Below, piece after piece: positions 27,603-38,100 of a stretch of DNA of 53,922 nt (position 1 is its first letter; every line of letters starts with the position of its first letter). This stretch comes from Aneurinibacillus tyrosinisolvens. GTDB taxonomy: Bacteria; Bacillota; Bacilli; Aneurinibacillales; Aneurinibacillaceae. The notes below the pieces were generated by a model. It was not told where the DNA came from, searched no databases, and saw nothing but the letters and a program-made list of their open reading frames with translations. The DNA lies in contig NZ_BBWZ01000035.1 in NCBI RefSeq assembly GCF_001015055.1, forward strand, positions 1-53,922, read 5' to 3'. A program made the position numbers and the translations under genes.

Positions 27603-28199
27603 ATGATTATTTTACTAGAATGCGCGTATAGCATCAAGAAGTATATTCGAAATATTTACAGGTATGAGATAGAAGTGGTTTGTCCCTGTTGCGGAGAACG
27701 GATGAGAAAACATACAGGATACAAGCGGAATGTGATCTGTAAAACAAAGGTGTATGAGATTCCAGTTCTGAGAAGACGATGTCGGCACTGTAAGAAGGTG
27801 TACTCTTTGCTGCCTTCTTTCATCATTCCGTATGAACGATTCGCCAATCACATACGAGAATACATGGGGCTATGGGTACGAGAGGGTGTACCTATTGCGC
27901 ACCTTCCGGTGCGCTTAACAACGGAAAACGTATCGATTGTTTCTTTACGGACGCTCTATCGTTGGCAAGCAAAAATAAAGGCGAAAGTTCACAATTGGAT
28001 GCATAGACAAAGAGCCATAGTTGCGGCTAGATATGAGGAGGGAGAGGGGTTACTTCCTCTCTATCGAGAGGGGATGAATAGCAAACAGGAGCAACGACTG
28101 CTTCTCTCTCTATTCTTCAACCAGGCAGGTAACCTCCCCCGAATGGGTACCCTTTTTTCCAAATTGAATCTCCGCCTGCCATATTTGGAAATGTGGTAA
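27603..28199 (+). CDS. DUF6431 zinc-finger protein of the transposon
   Basis: A 198-residue basic protein. Two CxxC pairs (CPCCGERM near residue 26 and CRHCKKVY near residue 60) form a zinc ribbon, and a helical DNA-binding region follows (TTENVSIVSLRTLYRWQAKI). This DUF6431 build is found in Firmicutes transposons ahead of a DDE transposase and ATPase. It may select targets or regulate transposition; the role is not established. It ends 151 bases before the transposase gene. Confidence 0.8.
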   Translation: MIILLECAYSIKKYIRNIYRYEIEVVCPCCGERMRKHTGYKRNVICKTKVYEIPVLRRRCRHCKKVYSLLPSFIIPYERFANHIREYMGLWVREGVPIAHLPVRLTTENVSIVSLRTLYRWQAKIKAKVHNWMHRQRAIVAARYEEGEGLLPLYREGMNSKQEQRLLLSLFFNQAGNLPRMGTLFSKLNLRLPYLEMW

Positions 28200-28350
28200 G
28201 GGTTTAGCCTATAGGATTGGTTGGCGAACAGACGCGATATGACTATATATCCAAATTATGTATCAACAAAATATGTCACTCTCTTCCCCTTTTTTCTGTA
28301 TGAGAAACTAGTCATAGCTTTATTTTGCATATAGAGGAGGAGTAAAAGAG

Positions 28351-29733
28351 ATGGATGACAATCTTCGAAATGAGATTGCTGCTTTTCGCTTTGGTTTAAT
28401 TGCACCGGTGGTGCAGAGGAGACTGGCTCCAGGGGAAAGGTATGCCCTTTTGCGGGAAATCGCTGGCCAAACGTACACCATTCCATGTAGCGAAAAAACA
28501 AAAATTAGTATCCGCTCGCTAGAGCGATATCTTCAAGCTTATGAAAGTGGGGGATTTGATGCGCTAAAGCCTCAGATTAGGGAAAAGAGAGGAAGCTTGC
28601 ATCATCTCGAGCCGACCATTCTACAACGAGCTCTCGAACTGAGAAAAGAATTGCCCAGTCGCAGCGTTGATCAAATCATCCGAATTCTTGAATTAGAGGA
28701 GGTTATAGAACGCGGTGTGTTAAAATCTCGTACCCTCTCTCGTTATTTTCAAGAGCATGGCTGGAACAAACGAGACATGTATCGAGCGGTTACAAAAGAA
28801 TTTCGTATGTTCGAACATGATGCGCCAAATGATTGCTGGCAAGCAGATACGCAACATACTTTACATCTTCCTGACCCGGATAATCCGTCCAAACGGAAGA
28901 AGGCTTACTTAATTGCGATCCTTGATGACCATAGTCGTCGTATTATGCACGCCGAGTTCTTTTTTGAAGAGCGTTCTCCCAGGCTTGAAAGATGTATGCA
29001 AAAAGCTGTACTTAAACATGGTGTTCCCCACATCTTCTATTGCGATAATGGGTCTGTATACAGTGCCAAGCAATTTAAGATTATATGTGCCAAACTCGGA
29101 ACAAAACTCATTCATGCCAAACCGTACTCACCGGAGTCAAAGGGGAAAATAGAAAAGTTCTTCCAGTATGTTGACAGCAGTTTCACTGGTGAGGCAAAAC
29201 TTTTAATTCAAGAAGGCAAATTGAAAAACCTGCAGCAACTTAATCAATATCTTCGCTCTTGGCTAGAATCTTACGATAATCGGATTCATCGTGGAACAGG
29301 ACAAACACCGAAGAAACGATATGAAGCCAAAAAAGAAGAAGTTCGCTATCTCGATGCAGAAAAGGTAAAAGAATGCTTTCTGTGGGAAGAAGAGCGTACC
29401 GTAAGAAAAACAGCGATAATTGAGTTAGAAGGAAGTAATTATGATGTTGATTCCTCTCTTCGAGGGAAGAAAGTGAAGATTCGATATAACCCCTTTGACT
29501 TATCTCTTATCCAGGTATGGAAGGACGAACAGCGCTTTCCTGATGCCGTTCCAGCACAACTGCGTAATCAACAACACTCTAGGATACCGACAGACTCTGG
29601 CAACGATACACCACCGACGGTGGTGTCAGATTACTTAGAAAAACTGAAGAAAGAACAAGAGGATGAAAAACGTAGAGAGTTAGGAACACCGAGCTTCGTC
29701 ACATGGAAAGAGAAGAAGCGAGGTGAAAAGTAA
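28351..29733 (+). CDS. DDE transposase (TnsB/TniA/MuA-like, rve core)
   Basis: A 460-residue transposase. N-terminal helix-turn-helix domains (about residues 1-140) are followed by an RNase-H integrase core. The catalytic triad is visible as CWQADTQ, YCDNGSVY and SPESKGKIEKF. A Mu-type beta-barrel C-terminus follows (IELEGSNYDVDSSLRGKKVK). AGAGGAGG precedes the ATG. The stop overlaps the start of the ATPase gene. It should cut and join the element ends. Confidence 0.93.
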   Translation: MDDNLRNEIAAFRFGLIAPVVQRRLAPGERYALLREIAGQTYTIPCSEKTKISIRSLERYLQAYESGGFDALKPQIREKRGSLHHLEPTILQRALELRKELPSRSVDQIIRILELEEVIERGVLKSRTLSRYFQEHGWNKRDMYRAVTKEFRMFEHDAPNDCWQADTQHTLHLPDPDNPSKRKKAYLIAILDDHSRRIMHAEFFFEERSPRLERCMQKAVLKHGVPHIFYCDNGSVYSAKQFKIICAKLGTKLIHAKPYSPESKGKIEKFFQYVDSSFTGEAKLLIQEGKLKNLQQLNQYLRSWLESYDNRIHRGTGQTPKKRYEAKKEEVRYLDAEKVKECFLWEEERTVRKTAIIELEGSNYDVDSSLRGKKVKIRYNPFDLSLIQVWKDEQRFPDAVPAQLRNQQHSRIPTDSGNDTPPTVVSDYLEKLKKEQEDEKRRELGTPSFVTWKEKKRGEK

Positions 29734-30527
29734 TGATCTTAGAGTTTTTCGAAATGAAAGAGGTGCCCTTTACACGCGAAATTGTACCTACCCATCTTTT
29801 CGGTTCAGCAACGCATCAAGAAGCTTCAGCCCGACTGGAATACGCTACTCATCATCGGCAGTGTTGTCTTCTTACAGGGGACCCGGGAACAGGCAAATCT
29901 ACCGCTGTTCGTTCTCTTATCTATCATTCCGATCAGGTAAAGTACCGGCATGTATACCTGTGTGATTCAGCACTTACACCTAAGCTTTTTTACCACGAAG
30001 TCTTACACTTTTTTGGGATGCAACCTGCTTATCGAGCTACAGAAGCAAAGCGACAATTTCAAACCTTGATGCTAGATATTTATGAAAATGAAAAAAAGAT
30101 TCCGGTTATTACCCTTGATGAGGCCCATCATTTTTCAGATAATATGTTGCAAGAGCTCCGATTTATTTTGAATTTCAAAGAGGATTCCATGTCCCCTATG
30201 TCATTGATTTTAATTGGTCAACCAAGTTTGCGAAACCAATTGAAAAGCAAGCATTTAGAAGCCATTGATCAGCGAATTCAACTCCGTTACCAAATTACTG
30301 GGTTAACGGAAAAGGAAACACACGCCTATATTCGGCACCATCTTCAAGTTGCGCAAACACCACACGATATCTTTTCAGAAGAAGCTCTTCGAGCAATTTA
30401 TCATTTCACACAAGGCGTACCTCGAAAAATTAATACCTTATGTAGTCAAAGCTTATTAGATGCTTGCGTATTAGGAAATAAAATTGTCGGTGAATCTCAT
30501 ATTCAACGAGTCATTAACGAGCAATAA
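29733..30527 (+). CDS. AAA+ ATPase partner of the transposase (TniB/TnsC/ExeA-like)
   Basis: A 264-residue AAA+ ATPase. Walker A is LLTGDPGTGKST near residue 49, Walker B is PVITLDEAHH, sensor 1 is LILIGQPSL, and the C-terminal lid has HFTQGVPRKINTLC. Such proteins bind target DNA and activate the DDE transposase. The start codon shares a base with the transposase stop; GAGGTGAAAAG precedes it. It is the last gene before the right end. Confidence 0.92.
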   Translation: MILEFFEMKEVPFTREIVPTHLFGSATHQEASARLEYATHHRQCCLLTGDPGTGKSTAVRSLIYHSDQVKYRHVYLCDSALTPKLFYHEVLHFFGMQPAYRATEAKRQFQTLMLDIYENEKKIPVITLDEAHHFSDNMLQELRFILNFKEDSMSPMSLILIGQPSLRNQLKSKHLEAIDQRIQLRYQITGLTEKETHAYIRHHLQVAQTPHDIFSEEALRAIYHFTQGVPRKINTLCSQSLLDACVLGNKIVGESHIQRVINEQ

Positions 30528-30681
30528 TGGAGGGGATCTTTTCCTCTCCGTTTTGTATTTCCGACACAAAAATAGGCGGCACACTAGTAGCCAACGGCAA
30601 TGAATGTGACCGTATCACATTGGCTACGCCAATGCGGCTGGCTAAACATCCGCCATCGAAGATGGCTGCGGACAGTTAACA

Positions 30682-30839
30682 TGGATGTAGCCACATACAC
30701 TATGACCGATGAGGAAATGCTGGAGGCAATTAAAGCGCTAATAGCAACAAAAAATATTGGAAATACGAAATCCGTACAACTGAAACATGCTCGCATCGAA
30801 AAAATTAAAGATATTCTGTTTGATGTCTTTTCTATCTAA
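30682..30839 (+). pseudogene. Gene remnant at the transposon right end
   Basis: A coding-like 52-codon stretch (TMTDEEMLEAIKALIATKN ... IKDILFDVF), helical and charged, begins right at the outer edge of the terminal repeat and has no ribosome site. It is probably the 3' part of a gene interrupted by the insertion. Whether it pairs with the left remnant cannot be decided from the window. Confidence 0.4.
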
Positions 30840-30866
30840 ACTCAAATTACGAAAGAGTGTCATACA

Positions 30867-31269
30867 ATGTCTATTTTAACATCTGAACAAGTAATAGAAA
30901 TGTTTAAGCTTACAGGACCGTCAAAGAGATTTTGTAATCATTTAGCTGACCTAGCGGTATTTTCATATGGGGGAGATTCTCATCGCGCTCACATCAGACC
31001 GATTACATGGTCAGAAGGAGATGAAGTCGAGGTAAATGGATTTGATAAGCTTTTTGTCTACGGGCATACAACAATAGAGAAAAAGCTTGACCGTTGTCGA
31101 AAATAAGGAACGAGCGGAACACCCTTGTGTATGGAAATGCTTTTCCAAGATGATTTCCCATCCTATACGAGATCGATCTGTGAAAAACTTACGGTCACTC
31201 CGAAAAGAAATCACCAATGCGGATGTAGATATGCTTATAAAAGGAATCCGCTTAGCCATGAATCCATAA
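30867..31269 (+). pseudogene. Unknown gene with a one-base frameshift
   Basis: The first frame (from the ATG at 30867, MSILTSEQVIEMFKL) ends at 31106. A second frame continues the protein to 31269 (AEHPCVWKCFSKM ... LIKGIRLAMNP). Removing one A from the A5 run near 31080 joins them into about 134 residues. It is mixed alpha/beta and unrecognised. A terminator follows at once, which supports a real gene. Confidence 0.55.
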
Positions 31270-31274
31270 TAAGG

Positions 31275-31305
31275 AAAAAACCAGCCGAAATTGGGCTGGT
31301 TTTTA
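31275..31305 (+). terminator. Terminator after the frameshifted unknown gene
   Basis: AAAAAACCAGCC, a 6-base loop and GGGCTGGTTTTT. Confidence 0.85.
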
Positions 31306-31410
31306 ATCCTTTTTTTTTGTGGAAAGCGGAAGACAGCAGGGTATTACGTATAGTGTAGGCACGCAAATGCGACAATAAGGAAGGAATACTATGTGAAAGG
31401 GGAACCAGAC

Positions 31411-32295
31411 ATGGCTGATATTGAATTTTTTCCGGAACTAAGAACAGCGGGCGGGGAAGCGGTATCCATTTATCGAAGGGGCGAATGGATCGGGGATATG
31501 TACCTTATTTATCGCGAAAACGGATTGCTGTCAGGTACGATCCACTTCGATGCGAATTTTATCCAGGAAGATGATAAAGAAGAAGTGCTTGCTTATATTC
31601 GACCGTATATTCATAGCTTACGCATTGCGTTGGATTTGGAGGAAACAAGCATTAATGTTGTGTTTGGCCGATATAGCTTTCTTGAAGATGAGGAAGAGGA
31701 TGAAGTATGGGGTGAACAGGTTAATGGGTACGAAAGGTGGATCGTAGGAGTAGGGAAGGAAGGAATCGAGTATCAAGTATACGATGAGGATGAAGAATTA
31801 TTCGCTGAAGCTGTTGTTGATATTAGAGGGACCGAAATTTACGGTGACATCAATTTCATTCGCGAGCCAAAAAACGAAGAAATGAACGATTTGGAAGCTC
31901 TTCTCATTAAGGATTATGATCTCGATCTGGTTGATAAATATCACTTTACGTATACAGTAAATGGGGAAGCCGTGGAGGAGACCATTGTAGAAGCAAATGA
32001 TGAGTATGCGACTGAAGAAGATGAGGACGAGGATGAATCGGTGTACGAGTTATACGACGAGGGCGAGGAAAAAATAGGCGAAGCCGCCCTCCTGGTTGGA
32101 GAGGACGGCAACACAGATATTACAGTAAACCTCAGCCAGGCACCGAGTGATGACTTGCTTCATGATGTTAGCAGAACATTACTCAATAAAGCGCTCGATA
32201 GAGGGACCGGTCTTGTAGACATTCGTATTTATTATAATGAAGAACTGGTCGATGGTTTTCATTTCACAAGAGGAAGCAGCTTTTCGAATTCCTGA
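31411..32295 (+). CDS. Highly acidic unknown protein
   Basis: A 294-residue cytoplasmic protein, extremely rich in Asp/Glu, with runs such as EDEEEDEVWGE and EEDEDEDESVYELYDEGEE. It appears to contain two or three related blocks, each with a strand-rich DINF/DITVNL segment and an HFTYTVNGE or HFTRG ending, so it may be a duplicated domain. The ATG at 31411 has AGGGG upstream; a GTG at 31393 with GGAAGG is the alternative. Its 3' end overlaps the convergent Cys-rich gene by 37 bases. No family recognised. Confidence 0.75.
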   Translation: MADIEFFPELRTAGGEAVSIYRRGEWIGDMYLIYRENGLLSGTIHFDANFIQEDDKEEVLAYIRPYIHSLRIALDLEETSINVVFGRYSFLEDEEEDEVWGEQVNGYERWIVGVGKEGIEYQVYDEDEELFAEAVVDIRGTEIYGDINFIREPKNEEMNDLEALLIKDYDLDLVDKYHFTYTVNGEAVEETIVEANDEYATEEDEDEDESVYELYDEGEEKIGEAALLVGEDGNTDITVNLSQAPSDDLLHDVSRTLLNKALDRGTGLVDIRIYYNEELVDGFHFTRGSSFSNS

Positions 32296-33005
32296 ATCGT
32301 TTCCTTGCCCCAATAGGCTGCAAGCAGATCGCGTCCCCATTCCCATGCCGGAACATAGCCGGCCTCATTAAAAAATTCAGCCGGAGTGTTCGGCGGGCGG
32401 CGGAGCGGATTGACGCACGAATAGGTGGAACGGTAAAAGTCTCCCCAGCGGCTAAAACTTTCCGTTTCCTCCGTAATGGCCGTCACTAGAATTCCTTCAT
32501 CACATTCAATAATTTCAAGCGGGAAAAGCGAGCAGCTAAACGGCTTAAGCTTCGCGGGGTCGATGCCGTTATCGAGAGCATAGCGGTGAATACTGCAAAT
32601 GCGCTTCCCGTTTTCTTCTACAAGATACAGGCAGTTTCCATTGTGTGTTCGAATGGATGCATAATAATTTGTGTCCCTTGTCTGCTCAAAAACTCCCTTT
32701 TCCTTTGCCAGGCGCACTCGCTCATCGTGGGTGTGCCTTTCTAATATGGCGAAAGCGTGCTCCTCAAAAAGCTCAAGATTCTCCCCATCCATGGAATAGG
32801 GCTGCCCCTTCTCGCAGCAGTTACGCCCATGTACGAGGTGGCAGTTAAAACAATCTAAGTTTGCCGGTGTCATAAGAGCTTCATCGATTAAAAACCGATC
32901 GTATCTGTGGATCGTTTTTCCTAAATGGCGGGTTATATAGTGGTATACGGAAAGTGCTTCCGTAAAACCGAGTTGTTCAGGTGTGCCATAGTACCGGCTG
33001 CGCAT
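32259..33005 (-). CDS. DUF3109-like Cys-rich protein
   Basis: A 248-residue protein with scattered cysteines in a YkgJ-like arrangement: DCFNCHLVHGRNCC near the N-terminal third, then GNCLYL, KRICSIHRYAL and KPFSCSLFPLEI. These are probable metal or Fe-S ligands. The pattern fits the DUF3109 family of unknown function. I start at MRSRYYG (33005); the frame extends upstream without a ribosome site. The C-terminus overlaps the acidic gene on the other strand. Confidence 0.75.
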   Translation of the reverse strand: MRSRYYGTPEQLGFTEALSVYHYITRHLGKTIHRYDRFLIDEALMTPANLDCFNCHLVHGRNCCEKGQPYSMDGENLELFEEHAFAILERHTHDERVRLAKEKGVFEQTRDTNYYASIRTHNGNCLYLVEENGKRICSIHRYALDNGIDPAKLKPFSCSLFPLEIIECDEGILVTAITEETESFSRWGDFYRSTYSCVNPLRRPPNTPAEFFNEAGYVPAWEWGRDLLAAYWGKETIQEFEKLLPLVK

Positions 33006-33180
33006 AGTGTAACCTACTTTCTTTTGGCATTGCATAGTGTTTGTTTTTATCATAGCCAAAAAAGTTTCTTATAGCTACCCTGTTTGTCTTGTGATATACT
33101 TTATTGAAAAAAACGTTAAATTCAGAAAAATAGAGATCGTGTGGATGAGAGAAGAAACAAGAACTGGGGGGCGACTGTGC

Positions 33181-34806
33181 ATGAAACCACAAATATTCAT
33201 TTATGACACAACACTGCGTGATGGGACACAGGGGGAGGGCGTCAGCCTGTCGGTAGACGACAAGCTTAAAATCGCGAAAAAGCTGGATCAATTAGGTGTC
33301 CATTATATAGAGGGAGGCTGGCCCGGGAGCAATCCGAAAGATATGGAGTTTTTTGTCCGGGCGAGAGAACTGCAGCTTACCCATGCAAAGATAACGGCAT
33401 TTGGCAGTACGCGCCGCTTCGGTATTAAGGCGGAGGCAGATGAAAACTTGCAAATGATTATCGAGAGCGGGGTTGAAGCTGTCGCAATCTTCGGCAAAAG
33501 CTGGGATTTCCATGTTACCGAGGCACTGGGAACAACGCTTGAAGAGAACCTGCATATGATTTATGACTCCGTTCGTTTTTTAAAGGAGAACGGACTGGAA
33601 GTCATTTATGATGCGGAGCATTTTTTTGACGGGTATAAAAATAACGCGGAGTATGCGCTTGCCACCCTTCAGAAAGCCTCGGAGGCAGGAGCGGATTGGC
33701 TTGTGCTCTGCGATACGAATGGAGGATCGCTGCCCAGTGAAATCCTTCAGATTGTCAGCCGTGTGCGCAGGGAAATCCCTACGCCGGTTGGGATTCACTG
33801 CCATAATGACGGGGAACTCGCTGTTGCCAATTCACTATCAGCGATTAGCGCGGGAGCGACCCAGGTGCAGGGGACAATCAACGGGTTTGGCGAGCGGTGC
33901 GGCAATGCGAACCTTATTTCTGTTATTCCGAATCTCCAGTTGAAAATGGGGTATTCCTGCGTACCGGAAGAACAGCTTAAGCAATTAACGAACACATCCC
34001 GGTATGTATACGAAATTGCGAATATTTCACCTGCGAACACACAGCCATTTGTCGGACACAGCGCGTTCGCCCACAAAGGCGGAATGCACGTCAGTGCCAT
34101 TCTTAAAGCGGGAGAAACATATGAACATATCAACCCAGACGTTGTCGGTAACATGCGCCGTGTCCTTGTATCCGAGCTTTCCGGGCAGAGCAACCTGTTG
34201 TTTAAGGCACAACAGCTTAATATCGAACTTGATAAAACGAAACCCGAGGGCCGCCGTATCATACAGAAAATAAAGGAACTGGAACACCAGGGGTATCAAT
34301 ATGAGGGAGCCGAAGCTTCTTTTGAACTGCTGCTTCGCAAAGGGCTTGATGAATTCGAAGAGGTATTTACCGTTGAGTCCTTTAAGGTTTTTATGGAGAA
34401 ACAGGGAGATGAGGACATTCGGACCGAGGCCACGGTCAAGCTATGTGTGAACGGACAGATCGTTCATACCGTTGCAGAAGGGAATGGGCCGGTCAACGCG
34501 CTGGACAATGCGCTGCGCAAAGCGCTTGAATCGTTCTTCCCGGATATAAAGGACATGTATCTGACGGATTATAAAGTGCGCGTACTCAGCGAACAGGACG
34601 CAACGGCTTCTAAAGTTCGCGTATTGGTGGAATCGACTAAAGACGGAAGCAACAGCTGGAGTACGGTCGGCGTGTCGGCTAATGTAATCGAAGCTAGCTG
34701 GGAGGCGTTAATTGACAGTATGCGCTATGCGCTCATGGGGCGCCAGGATGATGCAGCAGACTGGGATGAAACGGTGCAGGAGCGACAGGGGATTTTAAAT
34801 CATTAA
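33181..34806 (+). CDS. cimA: (R)-Citramalate synthase
   Basis: A 541-residue enzyme condensing pyruvate and acetyl-CoA to (R)-citramalate, the entry to the threonine-independent route to isoleucine. The HMGL-like TIM barrel begins [18 protein letters not shown]. The catalytic and metal residues are in [13 protein letters not shown] and [11 protein letters not shown], followed by [15 protein letters not shown]. The C-terminal LeuA-type allosteric domain follows, where isoleucine feedback usually acts. Length and the RDGTQGEG motif match the TIGR00977 type. The ATG at 33181 has a G-rich site upstream. It lies immediately ahead of T-box-controlled ileS. Confidence 0.93.
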   Translation: MKPQIFIYDTTLRDGTQGEGVSLSVDDKLKIAKKLDQLGVHYIEGGWPGSNPKDMEFFVRARELQLTHAKITAFGSTRRFGIKAEADENLQMIIESGVEAVAIFGKSWDFHVTEALGTTLEENLHMIYDSVRFLKENGLEVIYDAEHFFDGYKNNAEYALATLQKASEAGADWLVLCDTNGGSLPSEILQIVSRVRREIPTPVGIHCHNDGELAVANSLSAISAGATQVQGTINGFGERCGNANLISVIPNLQLKMGYSCVPEEQLKQLTNTSRYVYEIANISPANTQPFVGHSAFAHKGGMHVSAILKAGETYEHINPDVVGNMRRVLVSELSGQSNLLFKAQQLNIELDKTKPEGRRIIQKIKELEHQGYQYEGAEASFELLLRKGLDEFEEVFTVESFKVFMEKQGDEDIRTEATVKLCVNGQIVHTVAEGNGPVNALDNALRKALESFFPDIKDMYLTDYKVRVLSEQDATASKVRVLVESTKDGSNSWSTVGVSANVIEASWEALIDSMRYALMGRQDDAADWDETVQERQGILNH

Positions 34807-34844
34807 TCGGTTATTGGTAACTACTGCAAATTCCCTTGTGTGAA

Positions 34845-34873
34845 TTGACAATTGCTTTCCCAGTGCATATAAT
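34845..34873 (+). promoter_or_regulatory. Consensus SigA promoter of ileS
   Basis: TTGACA, a 17-base spacer and TATAAT: a perfect consensus promoter. The start point is expected near 34880, just upstream of the T-box stem I. Confidence 0.92.
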
Positions 34874-34879
34874 GTTTTG

Positions 34880-35157
34880 TAACTAAAGCACACAAATTCG
34901 ATGACGAGAATAAGTACGTTGTGAAGCTATTCCCCAGAGAGCCGGCGTTTGCTGAAAGCCGGTGTTTAGTTCACAGCCGAATATCCCCTCCGAGAAGTCA
35001 AGCTGAAGACCAGTAAGCTTGAACGGTAGTCTACCGTTAAAAAGAACGCGTATGATTGTACGTTGCTGAGTGCTATTGATGAACGGATTGTGATCAATAG
35101 AAACCAGGGTGGTACCGCGGGTAAACCCGTCCCTAGTCATAGGGGCGGGTTTTTTGT
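34880..35157 (+). promoter_or_regulatory. T-box leader (isoleucine)
   Basis: A tRNA-sensing leader. Stem I has AGAGAGCCGGC, GCTGAAAGCCGG and a specifier-loop segment with ATC at 34983-34985, which reads Ile. The antiterminator bulge sequence AGGGTGGTACCGCG is at 35106-35119. A terminator stem (ACCCGTCCCTA/TAGGGGCGGGT plus T run) occupies 35125-35155. Uncharged tRNA-Ile would stabilise the antiterminator and switch on ileS. Confidence 0.95.
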
Positions 35158-35190
35158 GTGCTTTTTAACCTATATGAGGAGTGGTATCAC

Positions 35191-38100
35191 ATGAAAGAGG
35201 TCAATGTAAAAGAATCTGCAGCAGAACGGGAACAACGGATTCGTAAGCAATGGAAAGAACAAAACACCTTCCAGCAATCGATTCAAAACCGGGAAGGAAA
35301 ACCGTCTTTTGTATTTTATGAAGGGCCGCCGACGGCAAACGGGCTTCCTCATGTCGGCCACGCGTTAGGGCGCACGATTAAAGATGCAATAGCGCGGTAC
35401 AAAACAATGACGGGCCATCAAGTACACCGCAAAGCCGGATGGGATACGCATGGGCTGCCGGTTGAACTGGGTGTAGAAAAACAGCTTGGCATCTCCGGAA
35501 AGCATGAAATTGAGAAATACGGAGTGGAAGCTTTTATTGCGAAATGCAAGGAGAGCGTATTTACGTATGAAAAACAATGGCGTAAGTTTACAGAGCAAAT
35601 TGGTTATTGGGTAGATATGGAGAACCCGTATATCACACTGGATAATTCTTATATCGAAAGCGTATGGAATATTCTCGGGACCCTGCACGAAAAGGGTTTA
35701 TTATATAAAGGGCACCGCGTGTCGCCTTATTGTCCGAGTTGTCAGACTTCTCTTAGTTCCCATGAAGTAGCACAGGGGTATAAGAATGTAAAAGACTTAA
35801 CCGCTACTGCTAAATTTAAAATAAAGGATCGGGAGAATGAGTACTTCTTAGGGTGGACGACAACGCCCTGGACACTTCCGGCAAACGTGGCGCTCGCTGT
35901 CCATCCTGATATGGAATACGTGCGGGTGAAAGAAGGAGACAGTGTTTACATTGTTGCTCAAGCACTTGCAGACAGGGTGTTAAAACAAGAGTATCGCGTG
36001 TTATCCCGGCACAAAGGAAGAGAATTAGCCGGTCTTTCCTATGTACCTGTGTTTGAATTTGTAAACGTGGAAAAAGGCCATCAAGTGGTTGCGGCAGATT
36101 ATGTAACCGAGCAAAGCGGCACCGGAATTGTTCATATTGCACCAGCGTATGGGGAAGATGACTACAAGGTTGTTCGGGAAAACGATTTTTCTTTCGTTAA
36201 CGTAGTGGATGGAAAGGGGCAGTATACAAGCCAAGTTCCCCCGTTCGAGGGCAGATTTGTCAAAGATTGTGATGTAGATATCGTCCGTTATTTAGCGGAC
36301 AAAGGTCTTCTGTATCACAAAGAGAAGCATGAGCATAGCTATCCGCATTGCTGGCGCTGCGACGCTCCGCTGTTGTATTATGCAAATGAAAGCTGGTTCA
36401 TCCAAACAACGGCTCTAAAAGAACAATTCATCCAAAATAACGAAGGGGTCACATGGTACCCCGATCATATTAAACATGGACGATTCGGGAACTTCCTAGA
36501 AAATATGGTGGATTGGAATATAAGCCGAAACCGGTACTGGGGAACCCCGTTAAACGTATGGCAATGCCAGGAATGCGGCCATCAATATGCACCGAAAAGC
36601 ATACAGGAATTAAGAAGCCATGCTTCTCATTCCGTTCCGGACACGATTGAGCTGCACAAGCCATACGTCGATGAAGTAAAACTACACTGTTCCGAGTGCG
36701 GCAGTACAATGGCACGTACGCCGGAAGTCATTGACGTCTGGTTTGATAGCGGCTCGATGCCATTTGCCCAGTATCACTATCCATTTGAAAACAAGGAACG
36801 ATTTGAGAAACAATTTCCTGCCGATGTGGTTGTGGAAGGAATCGACCAAACACGCGGCTGGTTTTATAGCTTGTTGGCCGTATCGACCCTTTTTACCGGA
36901 AAAGCTCCTTATAAGCGAGTGTTATCCCTTGGCCACATCTTAGATGAAAACGGGCAGAAAATGTCGAAAAGCAAAGGAAATGCCCTGGACCCGGTTGATC
37001 TGGTACAGAAGTTCGGAGCAGACGCTCTGCGCTGGGCTCTTCTGGCGGACAGCGCTCCCTGGAATCCAAAACGGTTTTCTGAACGTGTTGTACAGGAAGC
37101 AAAGTCAAAGGTAATAGATACAGTGGTAAACGTATACGGTTTTTATGTGCTCTATGCAAACCTGGATGGTTATCAGCCGGATAAGGAACGCAGAGTAAAG
37201 CATACCAAACTGGATGAATGGATTTTGTCCCGTTTGCATAGCACAATAAAACGAGTCAGACAAAGCCTGGACGATTATCAATTCACGAATGCTGCACGTG
37301 AAATAGCTGTGTTCGTCGAGGGGCTAAGCAACTGGTATGTTCGCCGCTCAAGAGACCGCTTCTGGTCCCATGTCATGGGCGAGGATAAAGTTTCTGCCTA
37401 TGCAACACTGCATGAAGTCGTGGTAAAAACAAGCCAACTGCTGGCACCCTTTACTCCTTTTGTGGCAGAGGATATTTATTCTAATCTCGAAGGCGGGAGT
37501 GTTCATCTAACCGATTACCCGGAATATGATGGAACGAAGATTAACGAGAAGCTAGAAGAAGAGATGGATGCTGTATTGCAGGTTGTAGAATTAGGGCGCA
37601 GTATCCGCAATACAACCTCGTTAAAAGTAAAGCAGCCGTTAGCAAGTTTGTCGCTCATCTTAAGTGAAAATCAGGATATCACATGGGAATCCTATAGCGA
37701 TATTGTTAAAGATGAATTAAACGTAAAAGTATTTCAGGTTAAACAGGACGATGAGAGCTTCTTATCTTATAAACTAAAGCTGGATTTTAAACAAGCAGGT
37801 CCGAAATTCGGCAGCCAGACAAACCGTGTGAATGAGTGGCTGCAGGGCCTAACGAATACACAGGTGAAAGCATTCCTGGAAAGAGGGAAGGAAAGCTTTC
37901 AAACTCCTGCCGGCACTACATTAACCATAACAGCAGAAGAGGTACTGCTTGAGAAAGTACCGAAAGAAGGGTTTGCAGTCGCATCAAATGGAATGTATAC
38001 GGTCATCCTGGATACAACGTTAACGGAGGAATTAATTCAGGAAGGCCTGGCCCGTGAATTGCTGCGTGGTATTCAGGAATATCGAAAGAAGTTAAACTTG

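Larger units (their letters stand above)
27399..30680 (+). mobile_element. 3.3-kb TnsB/TnsC-type (Mu/Tn5053-like) transposon
   Basis: It is bounded by a perfect 15-bp inverted repeat, GTTAACTGTCCGCAG, at 27399-27413 and its complement at 30666-30680. Inside are a DUF6431 zinc-finger protein, a DDE transposase and an AAA+ ATPase on the plus strand. Sub-terminal TTTTGTCG and TGTCGG motifs recur at both ends (about 27430, 27458, 27525, 30556), like transposase binding sites. A TGTCGGCTTTT inverted repeat lies at 27477-27535. No target duplication is visible: ACGTG on the left, ATGGA on the right. No cargo, TniQ or Cas genes are present. Confidence 0.85.

Noticed and set aside
27399..30680. CRISPR-associated transposon
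   Set aside because: TnsB- and TnsC-like genes are present, but there is no TniQ, Cas12k or Cascade gene, and no repeat array in or near the element.
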